Positions 18,081 through 25,799 of a DNA stretch of 64,000 nucleotides are shown here, one piece after another. Numbering within the stretch: the stretch's first letter is position 1; each line of letters starts with the position of its first letter. The DNA is taken from assembly GCA_964390495.1 (NCBI GenBank), contig CAYMIN010000005.1:62001-126000 (forward strand), given 5' to 3'. The DNA comes from UBA11051 sp964390495. Its GTDB lineage: Bacteria; Armatimonadota; Zipacnadia; Zipacnadales; UBA11051. Both the position numbers and the translations under genes were made by a program. The notes below the pieces were generated by a model. That model was not told the origin of the DNA. It was given only the letters and a program-made list of their open reading frames with translations, and made no database searches.

Positions 18081-18647
18081 GTGAGCACTGAGGCAGCAGA
18101 GGAAAAACTGGTTGAGAAGGCTCGGGAAGGCGACCACAGAGCTTTCGGCAGGCTCTACACGCAATATGCGCGCCTGATCTATAGCATTATCCGGCACATG
18201 GTCGGCAACGAGGAGGCCGCCGCCGACCTGACGCAGGAGACGTTCATCCGGGCCTGGCGGTCATTGCCCAGGCTGGATGAGCCGAAGGCCTTCGGCGGCT
18301 GGCTGCGGACGATCGCCCTCAATCTCACCCGCGATTCACTAAGAGGCAACCGGCCGACCGAGTCGCTGGAGGCCAACGATGGGCGAGAGATGCCCAGGCA
18401 GTGGGCCGACGCTAGGGCAGGACCGGCCGAGCAGTTGGAGAGCGCTGAACAGCAGCGGCAGGTCACTGCAGCTATCCAGCGGCTCAACGAGGACCAGAGG
18501 CTGGTAATAGTCATGCACCATCTGGAGGGTAAGGCGGTCGCAGAAATTGGCCGGGAGTTGGGAATACCCGTCGGGACGGTGCTGTCGCGGTTGGCTCGGG
18601 GCCGGGAGGCGTTACGGATCAAACTGGCTCCCTATGTGGAGGAATGA
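18081..18647 (+). CDS. ECF-type RNA polymerase sigma factor
   Basis: A 188-residue sigma-70 family ECF factor with regions 2 and 4 only. Region 2 has DHRAFGRLYTQYARLIYSIIRHMVGNEEAAADLTQETFIRAWRSL; region 4 has LNEDQRLVIVMHHLEGKAVAEIGRELGIPVGTVLSRLARGRE. The start is GTG at 18081. The stop overlaps the anti-sigma start by ATGA, so the two are translationally coupled. With the anti-sigma and RseB-like genes it forms a RpoE-RseA-RseB-like envelope-stress operon. A GGAAT/CGTC promoter motif in front of this gene and of two downstream genes is the likely recognition sequence of this factor. Confidence 0.93.
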   Translation: MSTEAAEEKLVEKAREGDHRAFGRLYTQYARLIYSIIRHMVGNEEAAADLTQETFIRAWRSLPRLDEPKAFGGWLRTIALNLTRDSLRGNRPTESLEANDGREMPRQWADARAGPAEQLESAEQQRQVTAAIQRLNEDQRLVIVMHHLEGKAVAEIGRELGIPVGTVLSRLARGREALRIKLAPYVEE

Positions 18648-19147
18648 GGATAATGGATTGCGCAGACATCAGGAAAATACTGCCCGACTACACCGTCGGG
18701 GCTTTGGAGGAGCACATCGCAGCTCACGTGCGGGCGCATCTGGCCGAGTGTGAGAGCTGTCGCCGCGAGCTGGCGGCGCTGGAACGAACCGGCGAGCTGC
18801 TTGCACCGCTGCTGCCGGCCGATCCGCCGCGCGACCTGTGGCCGAAGATCCGGGCCCAGCTTGAGCCCAGAACGCAACCCAAGCCGGCCTGGCGCGTCTA
18901 TTGGAAGCCGGCGATGGCAATCGCGGCCGCCGCAGCGATACTGATTGTGGCACTGCTGGCCTGGCCGCTGATGCAGGCAGCGCCACCGGCGACACCCGAC
19001 CTGCCGGTCTTGGCCGTAGCCGAGGGCAACACCTACGCCGAGGCTCAGATTGCCGCTGCCTGGGACCAGCCGCTGGCTGATGAGGCCTCGCTGGCGCTGG
19101 CGATGGCCGTGATCGAGCCCGAACAGGCGGGAGAAGTGATGCCGTGA
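18644..19147 (+). CDS. Membrane-anchored zinc-finger anti-sigma factor
   Basis: A 167-residue zf-HC2-type anti-sigma factor. Cytosolic residues 1-60 carry the zinc-binding pattern (Cys6, then HLAECESC, i.e. HxxxCxxC), followed by one transmembrane segment (AMAIAAAAAILIVALLAWPLM) and a short periplasmic domain. It should hold the upstream ECF sigma factor inactive until an envelope signal releases it. The ATG at 18644 overlaps the sigma stop codon; a second ATG at 18653 is possible. Its TGA overlaps the GTG of the next gene (GTGA), giving a fully coupled three-gene operon. Confidence 0.9.
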   Translation: MRIMDCADIRKILPDYTVGALEEHIAAHVRAHLAECESCRRELAALERTGELLAPLLPADPPRDLWPKIRAQLEPRTQPKPAWRVYWKPAMAIAAAAAILIVALLAWPLMQAAPPATPDLPVLAVAEGNTYAEAQIAAAWDQPLADEASLALAMAVIEPEQAGEVMP

Positions 19148-20409
19148 GGAATCCGACGTCGCGCGTAGCTCGGGCTTCCAGCCCGAGGTCCTCATTGCTA
19201 CTAGCAGCCTTGGCGCTGGCAGTGGCGCTTGCGATCTGTGGCTGCAAGCCGCGGGAGTTGCCGCGCGAGCAGGCCAGAGAGCTGGTCCGGGACCTCCGGC
19301 AGGCCAGGGGCGAAGTCAGTCTGAAAGGCGAGCTGACTACCGTCGTGCGTATCGGTAATCGTTACGTCAATGCCGAGGCGACGGTCCATCGCGGCGATGG
19401 TCGTCTGCAGCTTGAGTTGACCGGCGGCAGAGGCAAGGGCGTAAAAATCGTCGAGCAGAGTGGTAGTGTGTGGCAGATCGGGCGGGACGGCAAAGCAGTG
19501 CGCCACCTGCCGCGCAATCCGCTGGACGAGATGCCGCCGCTGGGCAAGAAGGCAGTGGTCGCCGTCGCCCGTGGTGCCAGGCTGCTGGGCCGGCCCACTG
19601 AGTATGTGGTTATCAGACCGCACCCTGGGTCGGATGCCCGCGTCGAGATATGGGCGGACAAAGAGACCGACTTCCCGCTGGCCACCGACCGCTATAATCA
19701 TGCCGGAGAGCTGATTTCGAGTACGCGATACACCGCAGTTGACTTCTCCGCGCCGGCGCCTCAGCAGGTCAAGCTGCCGGAGGCTGCGACCGGCCATGAC
19801 CGGCTGCCGGAGGCGAAGAAGATTGACAAGGCCAAGGCGGCCGAGCTGCTAGGCCAAGACCCGGCGGAGCCGAAATACCTGCCCGAGGGCTTCCAGTTGC
19901 AGGGCTATTACGCGCATCATAGGCAACACGGGCAAGGCGTCGAAGTGCGCTATAGCGACGGCGTACGGCTGCTCAACATCATCGAGATTAAGCTGCCCGG
20001 CCGCGAGCAGGTACGCAAGGCCTTGGAGCAGAGACGAGAGCAGGCGTCAGGCCGAGGCGAGACCACAGCCGACCAGCGCCGGGCTCCACAGCAGCGGCGC
20101 GAGGAGCTCAGAGAGCGCTGGCAGCAGCGCCGCGAGGCTCTGGGCCAGGCAGGCCGCAGTCAGCGTCAGGATACCGAGCGACCGCAAGCTCGCCAGCACG
20201 GTCCCAGTGGTGACGAGGCAGACCTCCAGCAGTCACCGGACCGACAGCAGCGGGGCGAATGGGGCGGCAAGATGATGCGCAGCCGCCTGCGGGGCAATAT
20301 CATCCGCTTCCGGGTCGGGGACCTGGGTATCGTAGTGGCGGGGGAAGTGCCCGCCGAGGAACTCCGCAAGGTTGCCGACAGCATGCGCAAGAGCGGCACC
20401 GATTTCTGA
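19144..20409 (+). CDS. RseB/MucB-like sigma-regulatory lipoprotein with a charged insert
   Basis: A 421-residue exported protein. Its N-terminal hydrophobic segment ends in ICGC, a possible lipobox. Residues about 55-215 resemble the LolA/RseB-type fold (QARGEVSLKGELTTVVRIGNRY, then WADKETDFPLATDRYNHAGELISS). A C-terminal MucB-like part (PKYLPEGFQLQGYYAHHRQHGQGVEVRYSDG) is split by about 85 residues rich in Arg, Gln and Glu before it resumes at MRSRLRGNIIRFRVGDLGIVVAGEVP. RseB proteins sense envelope lipids and protect the anti-sigma factor from cleavage. Residues 7-16 are encoded by a deleted copy of the dispersed palindromic repeat. The GTGA overlap with the anti-sigma gene supports the start. 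Confidence 0.75.
   Translation: MRNPTSRVARASSPRSSLLLAALALAVALAICGCKPRELPREQARELVRDLRQARGEVSLKGELTTVVRIGNRYVNAEATVHRGDGRLQLELTGGRGKGVKIVEQSGSVWQIGRDGKAVRHLPRNPLDEMPPLGKKAVVAVARGARLLGRPTEYVVIRPHPGSDARVEIWADKETDFPLATDRYNHAGELISSTRYTAVDFSAPAPQQVKLPEAATGHDRLPEAKKIDKAKAAELLGQDPAEPKYLPEGFQLQGYYAHHRQHGQGVEVRYSDGVRLLNIIEIKLPGREQVRKALEQRREQASGRGETTADQRRAPQQRREELRERWQQRREALGQAGRSQRQDTERPQARQHGPSGDEADLQQSPDRQQRGEWGGKMMRSRLRGNIIRFRVGDLGIVVAGEVPAEELRKVADSMRKSGTDF
19162..19190 (+). repeat. Internally deleted form of the palindromic repeat, inside a CDS
   Basis: This 29-bp stretch joins the two outer ends of the 81-bp element seen at 57181-57261 and 6988-7068, with the central part missing. The CTCGGGC/GCCCGAG hairpin is kept. 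It lies in frame within the N-terminus of the RseB-like lipoprotein, just before its hydrophobic segment. Confidence 0.7.
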
Positions 20410-20493
20410 CCACATCTAGTAATTTCCCCAATCTGCACCGTCCCTCAGGCAGTACGACCCCTGCAACGCGTAGCTCAGGTTTCCCCAATTGGT

Positions 20494-20522
20494 GGGAATA
20501 CTTCCGCGGCCGAGGCGTCTCT
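20494..20522 (+). promoter_or_regulatory. ECF-sigma promoter of the first Spy-like gene
   Basis: GGGAATA at 20494-20500 and CGTCTCT at 20516-20522, spacer 15 bases. Identical boxes with identical spacing occur before the next gene at 21207-21235. It lies about 37 bases before the start codon. It fits the GGAAT/CGTC style of many ECF sigma factors and the operon just upstream encodes one. Confidence 0.75.
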
Positions 20523-20558
20523 GTGGATATAAGCAGAGAAATCAGGAGGTGTAACGCG

Positions 20559-21077
20559 ATGAGGAGAGTGCTGACAGTTGCCGCAATAGTGACGATGATC
20601 GCTGTGATGGTGGTAGCAGCCTGCGCCCAGCGCGGCCAGAGAGGCCAGAGAGCTGGCAGGCAGATGACCGAAGAGGAACGCGCCCAGATGCGGGCGCAGA
20701 TGATCGAGCGCATGCTTGAGCAGACCGATCTGAGCGACCAGGAGAAAGCCGCGGCCAAAAGCGCGCTGACCATCAAATACCAGGCGCGCCAGACCCTACA
20801 GGCCGAGATGGTCAAGCTGCGGACCGTAGCGGATGACCCGGACGCTACCGACGAGCAGTTGCAGGCCGCGTTGACGGCCTATCGCGCCGCTCTGACCGAG
20901 TACCAGACGACCTTGGCAGCCGAGGACACGACGCTGGTCGGGCAGTTGTCGCTCTGGAGTCAGGTCCAGTGTATGTATCTGGGAATCCTGGAAAACGGTC
21001 TTGGCATGAGAGCCATGGGTGGCCGTGGCGGCGATATGGGCGGACCTGGCGGGGGACCGCCCGGTGGCGAGCAGTGA
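20559..21077 (+). CDS. Small exported Spy-like lipoprotein (1)
   Basis: A 172-residue protein. ATG at 20559 is chosen because AGGAGGT lies 8 bases upstream; the longer open frame upstream is non-coding. The signal peptide ends in a good lipobox (VAAC), and the mature protein is helical, Gln/Arg/Met rich (QMTEEERAQMRAQMIERMLEQTDLSDQEKAAAKSAL) and ends in a Gly/Pro-rich tail. Composition and helical layout resemble Spy/CpxP-type periplasmic chaperones, with no clear LTxxQ motif, so the name is an inference from composition, export and context. It carries the ECF promoter and so probably belongs to the envelope-stress regulon. Confidence 0.7.
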   Translation: MRRVLTVAAIVTMIAVMVVAACAQRGQRGQRAGRQMTEEERAQMRAQMIERMLEQTDLSDQEKAAAKSALTIKYQARQTLQAEMVKLRTVADDPDATDEQLQAALTAYRAALTEYQTTLAAEDTTLVGQLSLWSQVQCMYLGILENGLGMRAMGGRGGDMGGPGGGPPGGEQ

Positions 21078-21115
21078 GTTCAGACCACCTGGATAGCTAA
21101 TAAGTCAGCAGTAAC

Positions 21116-21147
21116 AGGCCCGCGGGAGTACAACCTGCGGGCCTTTG
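21116..21147 (+). terminator. Intrinsic terminator of the first Spy-like gene
   Basis: AGGCCCGC (21116-21123) pairs with GCGGGCCT (21137-21144) around a 13-base loop and is followed by a short T run. It lies 39 bases after the stop codon. Confidence 0.75.
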
Positions 21148-21206
21148 CTATGGCTGATTTCAACTGTCGGATACCGGCGGCGCTGAACAGCGGCCTGGAA
21201 ATCAAT

Positions 21207-21235
21207 GGGAATATCTGCGGCTCCGTCCCGTCTCT
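21207..21235 (+). promoter_or_regulatory. ECF-sigma promoter of the second Spy-like gene
   Basis: GGGAATA at 21207-21213 and CGTCTCT at 21229-21235, spacer 15 bases, the same boxes and spacing as at 20494-20522. The spacer sequences differ apart from a GCGGC core, so the match is not just recent duplication. The start codon follows 37 bases downstream, as for the first gene. Confidence 0.75.
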
Positions 21236-21271
21236 AGATTCGTACAAACGACACTTAGGAGGTGGGATTCG

Positions 21272-21793
21272 ATGAGACAGATGTTGATGATCATAGGCGT
21301 ACTGGCGATGGTAGCCGTGGTACTGGCACCCGCCTGTGCGCAGCAGGGACCGGCTGATGACAACGCTGCGGGGGATGACGGCGGCTTCGGTCGCGGCGGT
21401 CAGCATGGCAGGCTCGGTCCGGCCGCACAGGGTCAGAGAGGCCGGCAAGGCCAGCAGGGCCGGGAACAGGGAATGGGTCAAGATGCCAGGGCCGTGATGG
21501 GCCGAGGCTATATCGAGACCAACCCCGAGACCAAGGCCCTGTGGGACCAGCTCGGCGAGTTGAAAACCCAGTTGCACCAGGCTCAGTGGGAGCTCTACGA
21601 AGCCCTCAATCAGGAAGGCGCAACCAGGGAGACCGTCAAGCCGCAGTTGGAGAAGATGAAGGAAATCGGCCAGCAGGTCCGCGGCGTCATGGAGCAACTG
21701 GCTCCTTACCGCAAGCAACTGGAGCGCCCGCAAGGCCAGCAGGACCGACCGCGACGCCACAAGCCCATTGCCCAGCCCGATGACGCCGTCTAA
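21272..21793 (+). CDS. Small exported Spy-like protein (2)
   Basis: A 173-residue protein. The signal peptide ends at APAC (possible lipidation). The mature N-terminus is Gly/Gln/Arg rich and disordered, and the C-terminal half is a long helical hairpin (NPETKALWDQLGELKTQLHQAQWELYEALNQEG, then VKPQLEKMKEIGQQVRGVMEQLAPYRKQL). This is the layout of heavy-metal-resistance/Spy-like periplasmic proteins. The RBS is AGGAGGT 8 bases upstream. It carries the same ECF promoter as its neighbour, so both should be induced together by the upstream sigma factor. Confidence 0.7.
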   Translation: MRQMLMIIGVLAMVAVVLAPACAQQGPADDNAAGDDGGFGRGGQHGRLGPAAQGQRGRQGQQGREQGMGQDARAVMGRGYIETNPETKALWDQLGELKTQLHQAQWELYEALNQEGATRETVKPQLEKMKEIGQQVRGVMEQLAPYRKQLERPQGQQDRPRRHKPIAQPDDAV

Positions 21794-21832
21794 GCGACCT
21801 GGGGAGTTGTCACACCCTCCCTCAGTCAGACC

Positions 21833-21863
21833 TCGGCGCCTCCTCTAGAGCGGGAGGCGCCGA
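21833..21863. terminator. Bidirectional hairpin between convergent genes
   Basis: An 11-bp perfect stem, TCGGCGCCTCC (21833-21843) with GGAGGCGCCGA (21853-21863). It lies between the Spy-like gene on the plus strand and the LptF/G gene on the minus strand, so it probably serves both. Confidence 0.6.
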
Positions 21864-21898
21864 CGCTTTGCCGAGTTGTGAAAGGCCTTGGGGTGTGC

Positions 21899-22975
21899 CT
21901 ATCTGGTTCTCCATAGGAAAACGAGTCCCAGCCCTCCGAACAATACATTCTGCAGCCAGCCCGCCACCAGCGGATGCAGGGCACCGGCCAGGCCGAAAGC
22001 CAGCGTCCACGAGCGAACGCCGTTGTACAGAAACACGATCAAAATGGCGATCACCACACCCACGAAGGTGCCGTAGTGGGCAAAGCGCATGGCGATGGGG
22101 GCGGCGATTAGGGCGAATACCAAACAGGCCAGGGGAATTGAGTACTTGAAGTGCAGCTTGACCTGCAGCTTTTGAGTATTCTGGCCGCCGGGGCTCACGG
22201 TCTTGATTAGGTCCTTGAGCTGGGTGGCGCTCATCTCCAGCTCCCGTTGCCCGCCTGTGTAGTAATCCTGCAGCGCCTTGTGGAGCTTGACGGCCTTGGT
22301 GCCGAACCTCTCGACCGCGCGGATCCTGCGGCCGCCCGGCTCCAGCCACACCGTGTTGCCCTCGCGCAGCACCCACACATTGGCGTCCAGTTCCGCCCAG
22401 TTCGCGGCGGTAATGCTGGCGATGTCATGCTGCTCGTTTTCGGTCCAGATCACCACCCGCTCAAGCTGGTTGTGCTCGGCGTCCATGTGGCCGACGTAGA
22501 AGATGCGCCCCTGTTCATCCTTGAAATAAACGTCATGCTGCTCCCTGACGATCGGCTGGCTGCGGGTCATCTGTCTGAAGGCCTCGCTGGCGCGCCTGCT
22601 GGCCGCTGGTACCACGTATTCGTTGACCGCCAGGGCCAGTACGCTGGCCACCAGCCCCATCAGCAGCATGGGGATGCAGATGCGCACCACACTGGCTCCC
22701 CCGACGCGCATGGCCCGGGTTTCACCGTGGGTCTGCAGGCTCGTCATCGTCATCGCCACGGCGACTACCGTCCCCACCGGCATGGACCAGACGATGGCGT
22801 GGGGCGAATGGTAGAAGAGGAACTTGGCGATAAGCGGCAGCGGCGCGCGCAGGCCGAAGAGGATCGAGCCAAGCTGGCGGGCGGCGTCGCCCAGCATGAT
22901 CACCGCAAAGGTGAGCACCCCGATGAGGAAGGGCAGAGCTAGTTGGCGGCAGATGTAGCGGTCGAGTATCTTCAT
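21899..22975 (-). CDS. LptF/LptG (YjgP/YjgQ) family permease
   Basis: A 358-residue protein with six hydrophobic segments in the family pattern: three N-terminal (about 12-35, 57-82, 105-128), a periplasmic beta-jellyroll domain (about 140-265) and three C-terminal. It starts MKILDRYICRQLALPF, the classic LptF/G opening. LptF and LptG, with the ATPase LptB, extract lipopolysaccharide from the inner membrane and pass it to LptC/LptA, so this is evidence for a diderm envelope. The start at 22975 is preferred; upstream in-frame codons run into a palindromic repeat. Only one family member is in the window, so it cannot be assigned as LptF or LptG. Confidence 0.9.
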   Translation of the reverse strand: MKILDRYICRQLALPFLIGVLTFAVIMLGDAARQLGSILFGLRAPLPLIAKFLFYHSPHAIVWSMPVGTVVAVAMTMTSLQTHGETRAMRVGGASVVRICIPMLLMGLVASVLALAVNEYVVPAASRRASEAFRQMTRSQPIVREQHDVYFKDEQGRIFYVGHMDAEHNQLERVVIWTENEQHDIASITAANWAELDANVWVLREGNTVWLEPGGRRIRAVERFGTKAVKLHKALQDYYTGGQRELEMSATQLKDLIKTVSPGGQNTQKLQVKLHFKYSIPLACLVFALIAAPIAMRFAHYGTFVGVVIAILIVFLYNGVRSWTLAFGLAGALHPLVAGWLQNVLFGGLGLVFLWRTR

Positions 22976-22991
22976 GGGTCGCAGGGAAGGC

Positions 22992-23053
22992 CGCCCCTCA
23001 CCCCGCCCTTCGGGCACCCCTCTCCCAGTGGGAGAGGGGAAGGGGGTGAGGGC
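22992..23053. repeat. CCCTCACCCC-type palindromic element
   Basis: A long imperfect palindrome with arms CCCTCACCCC and GGGGTGAGGG, an inner CCCCTCTCCC/GGGAGAGGGG hairpin, and a small GCCC/GGGC stem inserted in the left arm. It lies between lptF/G and acpS. Similar sequences are widespread in environmental bacterial genomes as dispersed intergenic repeats. Confidence 0.7.
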
Positions 23054-23120
23054 GTTCTGGTGTCAGAACAAAACCAATGATCGCGCATCGTGCATGGCTC
23101 AGTTGGTGGCAGAAGGTGGT

Positions 23121-23501
23121 TCACTCGCCTTCGAGTATCACGACGGCCACGGCCATGTCGCGTTCGTGCGAAAGCGAAACATGCAGCTTGGTGACGCCGA
23201 GCTTCTGGGCGTACTCAGCGGCAAAGCCGGCCAGGTGCAGCGAAGGGGCGCCGCGCTGATTGTGGGAGACCCAGATGTCAATGAAACGCATCCCGCCCGT
23301 CCAGCCCAGCCCGAAGGCCTTCATGCATGCCTCCTTGGCGGCAAACCGGATCGCGTAGCACTTGGGCATCGCCGGGCCGTCGGCACATTCGGTCTGCTCC
23401 CGAGCGGTGAAGCAGCGATCCAGGAAGCGAGCACCATTGCGCTCGATTACGCCCTCGATGTGACTGATGGAGCACAGGTCTATGCCGATACCAACTATCA
23501 T
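23121..23501 (-). CDS. acpS: Holo-[acyl-carrier-protein] synthase
   Basis: A 126-residue phosphopantetheinyl transferase. It starts MIVGIGIDLCSISHIEG (the family GIDL/xxI motif with the metal-binding Asp) and has the second motif FAAKEACMKAFGLG. It moves phosphopantetheine from CoA to the acyl carrier protein, required for fatty acid synthesis. The start at 23501 is set by the family N-terminus; the frame stays open upstream into the L,D-transpeptidase gene, which ends at 23534. Length is normal. Confidence 0.93.
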   Translation of the reverse strand: MIVGIGIDLCSISHIEGVIERNGARFLDRCFTAREQTECADGPAMPKCYAIRFAAKEACMKAFGLGWTGGMRFIDIWVSHNQRGAPSLHLAGFAAEYAQKLGVTKLHVSLSHERDMAVAVVILEGE

Positions 23502-23533
23502 CGCGATGTCTTGGTCCTCCGGTCTCGGGGCTA

Positions 23534-24634
23534 CTATGCGCCGGACAAGGCAATCGGCCCTTCGTGTATCCATACCGAAGTACCGATGGGGATGTTGTTG
23601 TAAAGCTCGATGGCGTTATTGTTGTACATGCGCATGCAGCCGCCGGAGATGCGTCTGCCGATTGAGGAGGGCTGGTTGGTGCCGTGCATGCCGATGGCCC
23701 AGCCGCGCTCGTGGCCGCGGGCGCTGGTGCCTAACCAGCGAGCCCCCAGAGGATTGCGACGGCTGCCCCCGGGAATGTATTTGCCCTCATACGTCGTCCA
23801 CGGGGGCCATACGGCGCGACGCTGGATATAGAAATGGCCGACGGGCGTGTTATTGCCTCGGCCCACACACATGGGATACGACTTGACCGGCTCGCCCAGC
23901 ACGTAAACCTGCAAGCGGCGCTGCGAGCGGCTCACTTCAAGCTGAAAGATGTCCTGCCGCGCCACGATGTTGAGGACCTCGCCACCGTGGTCGAGGCTGA
24001 AGACGCGGCGCTGCTGCGACCAGTGCGGCTCAGCGCCGAGTATCTGGCCCAGCGCCCGCACCGGCATCATCAGCTTGCCGCTAAGCTCCATCGGCCCTGC
24101 CGCAAGCTGCTTGGGTGTCAGGTTGACTTCAGCCTGGCTGGAGCCGGGCCTCAGGCAGATGACGCTGTCTTCGGTAAGCAGTAGCGCCCGCCCGCTGCCG
24201 GCTTGCCAGCGCAGTTCTCCGCCGAGACGCTGCGCCATCTCCGCCAGATCCACATAGACTAGGTCCTGGCTGCGAGTGCCGAATACCAACGGCATGGCCT
24301 TGACCACCACCGCGCGCGCCTTTGCACCGAGATCACCGCCATCGCCGACCAGAGCGAAGTTCGGTACGCCGGAGCTGTCAGGCGCTACGGACGGCTCGCG
24401 GGCGGCCTCCGGGACCACCGGCAGGTAGGTGCTTGAGCCTGCCCCGGGGCTTGCCAGGAAGATGTCGAGTCCAGCAGGTGAGGGATCGGTGGCCGGCTGA
24501 GCGGGCGGCGCGCGGTTTGCGGACAGGGTCTGCAGGGCCCAGAGGTCCGCGGCCTGCACCACGAACACCAGGGCTACGGCTGCCACAATCACCCACAACA
24601 CTTTGCGAAAGGTGCCGAGACCGTTGTCTCCCAT
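23534..24634 (-). CDS. L,D-transpeptidase (YkuD) with copper-amine-oxidase-like N domain
   Basis: A 366-residue membrane-anchored protein. A transmembrane segment lies at about residues 11-30, then a Pro/Ala-rich linker. Residues about 112-220 look like the copper amine oxidase N-terminal-like (stalk) domain (VYVDLAEMAQRLGGELRW, LMMPVRALGQILGAEPHW). A YkuD domain follows, with catalytic His317 (IGMHGTN) and the SGGCMR motif (Ser330, nucleophile Cys333, Arg335). It makes 3-3 peptidoglycan cross-links or attaches proteins to the wall in the periplasm. It adds to the wall-synthesis genes at 7-11.6 kb. Confidence 0.9.
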   Translation of the reverse strand: MGDNGLGTFRKVLWVIVAAVALVFVVQAADLWALQTLSANRAPPAQPATDPSPAGLDIFLASPGAGSSTYLPVVPEAAREPSVAPDSSGVPNFALVGDGGDLGAKARAVVVKAMPLVFGTRSQDLVYVDLAEMAQRLGGELRWQAGSGRALLLTEDSVICLRPGSSQAEVNLTPKQLAAGPMELSGKLMMPVRALGQILGAEPHWSQQRRVFSLDHGGEVLNIVARQDIFQLEVSRSQRRLQVYVLGEPVKSYPMCVGRGNNTPVGHFYIQRRAVWPPWTTYEGKYIPGGSRRNPLGARWLGTSARGHERGWAIGMHGTNQPSSIGRRISGGCMRMYNNNAIELYNNIPIGTSVWIHEGPIALSGA

Positions 24635-24859
24635 GCTGACTCGGAGCCACTCCTTGGCTATGCTATTGCGACAATTGCTGGGTGTACTGGTTGCTGTTGC
24701 CCATATTTATAGCGGACTTGCCTCCGCCTGTCCAGCTTGCGGGGACAAAATCTGCCGACAATGAAGGTGTATAGGGAGCGGAGGCGGAATTGGTTATCTC
24801 CCGCGAGCTGTCTTGGCGGAAGCTCGATACATGGGATGATGACTGTCGGGAGCGATCGC

Positions 24860-25708
24860 ATGTCCGAGAAGCTGACTTTGCCGGTAGTAAAAATCGAGGC
24901 CGACAACCTGGCCGCGGGCTGGGAGCAGGCGGTAGTGGCCTGCTGGGAGCAGGGCGTCCGCATCCCCACCCAGTATGACAAAGCAGGTGACCCGCAAAGC
25001 CGCGATGTGTCGCTGTTTCTGGCGGTGAGGGATGCCTTCGCCGAGCCGCGTATCCACCGTGCTATGCCCGGCGGCATTTATGACCTGGAGGTCTATAGGC
25101 AAGAGGTTATTGACGGCATTCACGACCACTGGATTGACCCGGCGGCGGGCAAATGGCAATATACCTATCACGAGCGCATGCGCTGCTATCGTGTGCCGGG
25201 GCTAGGGGAGCCGATTGACCAAATTGAGTATGTCATCGGAGCTCTGGCCGAAGCGCCTCACACCCGCCGCGCTCAGGCCTCGATCTGGAAGGCGTGGGAG
25301 GATGCGGGCATTGACGATCCGGCGTGTCTGCAGCGGCTATGGTTCCGCATATTCGGTGACGAGTTGGTCTTGGCGGCCCACATCCGCAGCAATGATGCCT
25401 TCAAGGCCGCCTTCATGAACATGTACGCCTTCACCGAACTGCAGCGAGTGGTAGCCGAGGAGCTCTCCGCGCGGCTGGGTCGCACCATCAGGCCGGGGCA
25501 GTACAATCACATCGTGGACAGCTTCCACATCTACGGCTCATATTTCGAGGACTTCAAGGGGTTCCTGAAGAGCCTGAAGGCGCGCACCTTCGAGCAGCGG
25601 GTATATACCACGGAGATGATTCAGCCGTTGATTGACGAGGCCAGGGAGAAGATAGCTGCAGCCTTGGCTAAAGATGAAGCCGTCGAGGCCGAGAATCGCG
25701 GTGACTGA
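24860..25708 (+). CDS. Thymidylate synthase-like protein
   Basis: A 282-residue protein with the thymidylate synthase fold signature. The catalytic cysteine (Cys156 in DPACLQRL) and the dUMP-binding residues are in register with E. coli ThyA: Cys+20 is Arg176-Ser177, then Asp179, then Asn187 eight residues on, and a C-terminal HIY (His223, Tyr225). The N-terminus lacks the canonical DRTGTGT loop and instead has PTQYDKAGDPQSRDVSL, as in divergent archaeal-type or dUMP/dCMP hydroxymethylase-like members. It may be the cell's dTMP source or a base-modification enzyme. The start at 24860 (MSEKLTLP) has GGGAG upstream. Its neighbours give no functional clue. Confidence 0.8.
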   Translation: MSEKLTLPVVKIEADNLAAGWEQAVVACWEQGVRIPTQYDKAGDPQSRDVSLFLAVRDAFAEPRIHRAMPGGIYDLEVYRQEVIDGIHDHWIDPAAGKWQYTYHERMRCYRVPGLGEPIDQIEYVIGALAEAPHTRRAQASIWKAWEDAGIDDPACLQRLWFRIFGDELVLAAHIRSNDAFKAAFMNMYAFTELQRVVAEELSARLGRTIRPGQYNHIVDSFHIYGSYFEDFKGFLKSLKARTFEQRVYTTEMIQPLIDEAREKIAAALAKDEAVEAENRGD

Positions 25709-25799
25709 TGGACCTATTGCCATGCCAGTAGCCGTAGCGCTTTTCGCCGGCAGAGTTGTGGCACATATCTTGCAGCAGCGGAAGGAACGAGACAAGCGA

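Noticed and set aside
20259..20558. N-terminal extension of the first Spy-like protein
   Set aside because: It overlaps the previous gene in another frame and contains the ECF promoter; the RBS and signal peptide support ATG at 20559.
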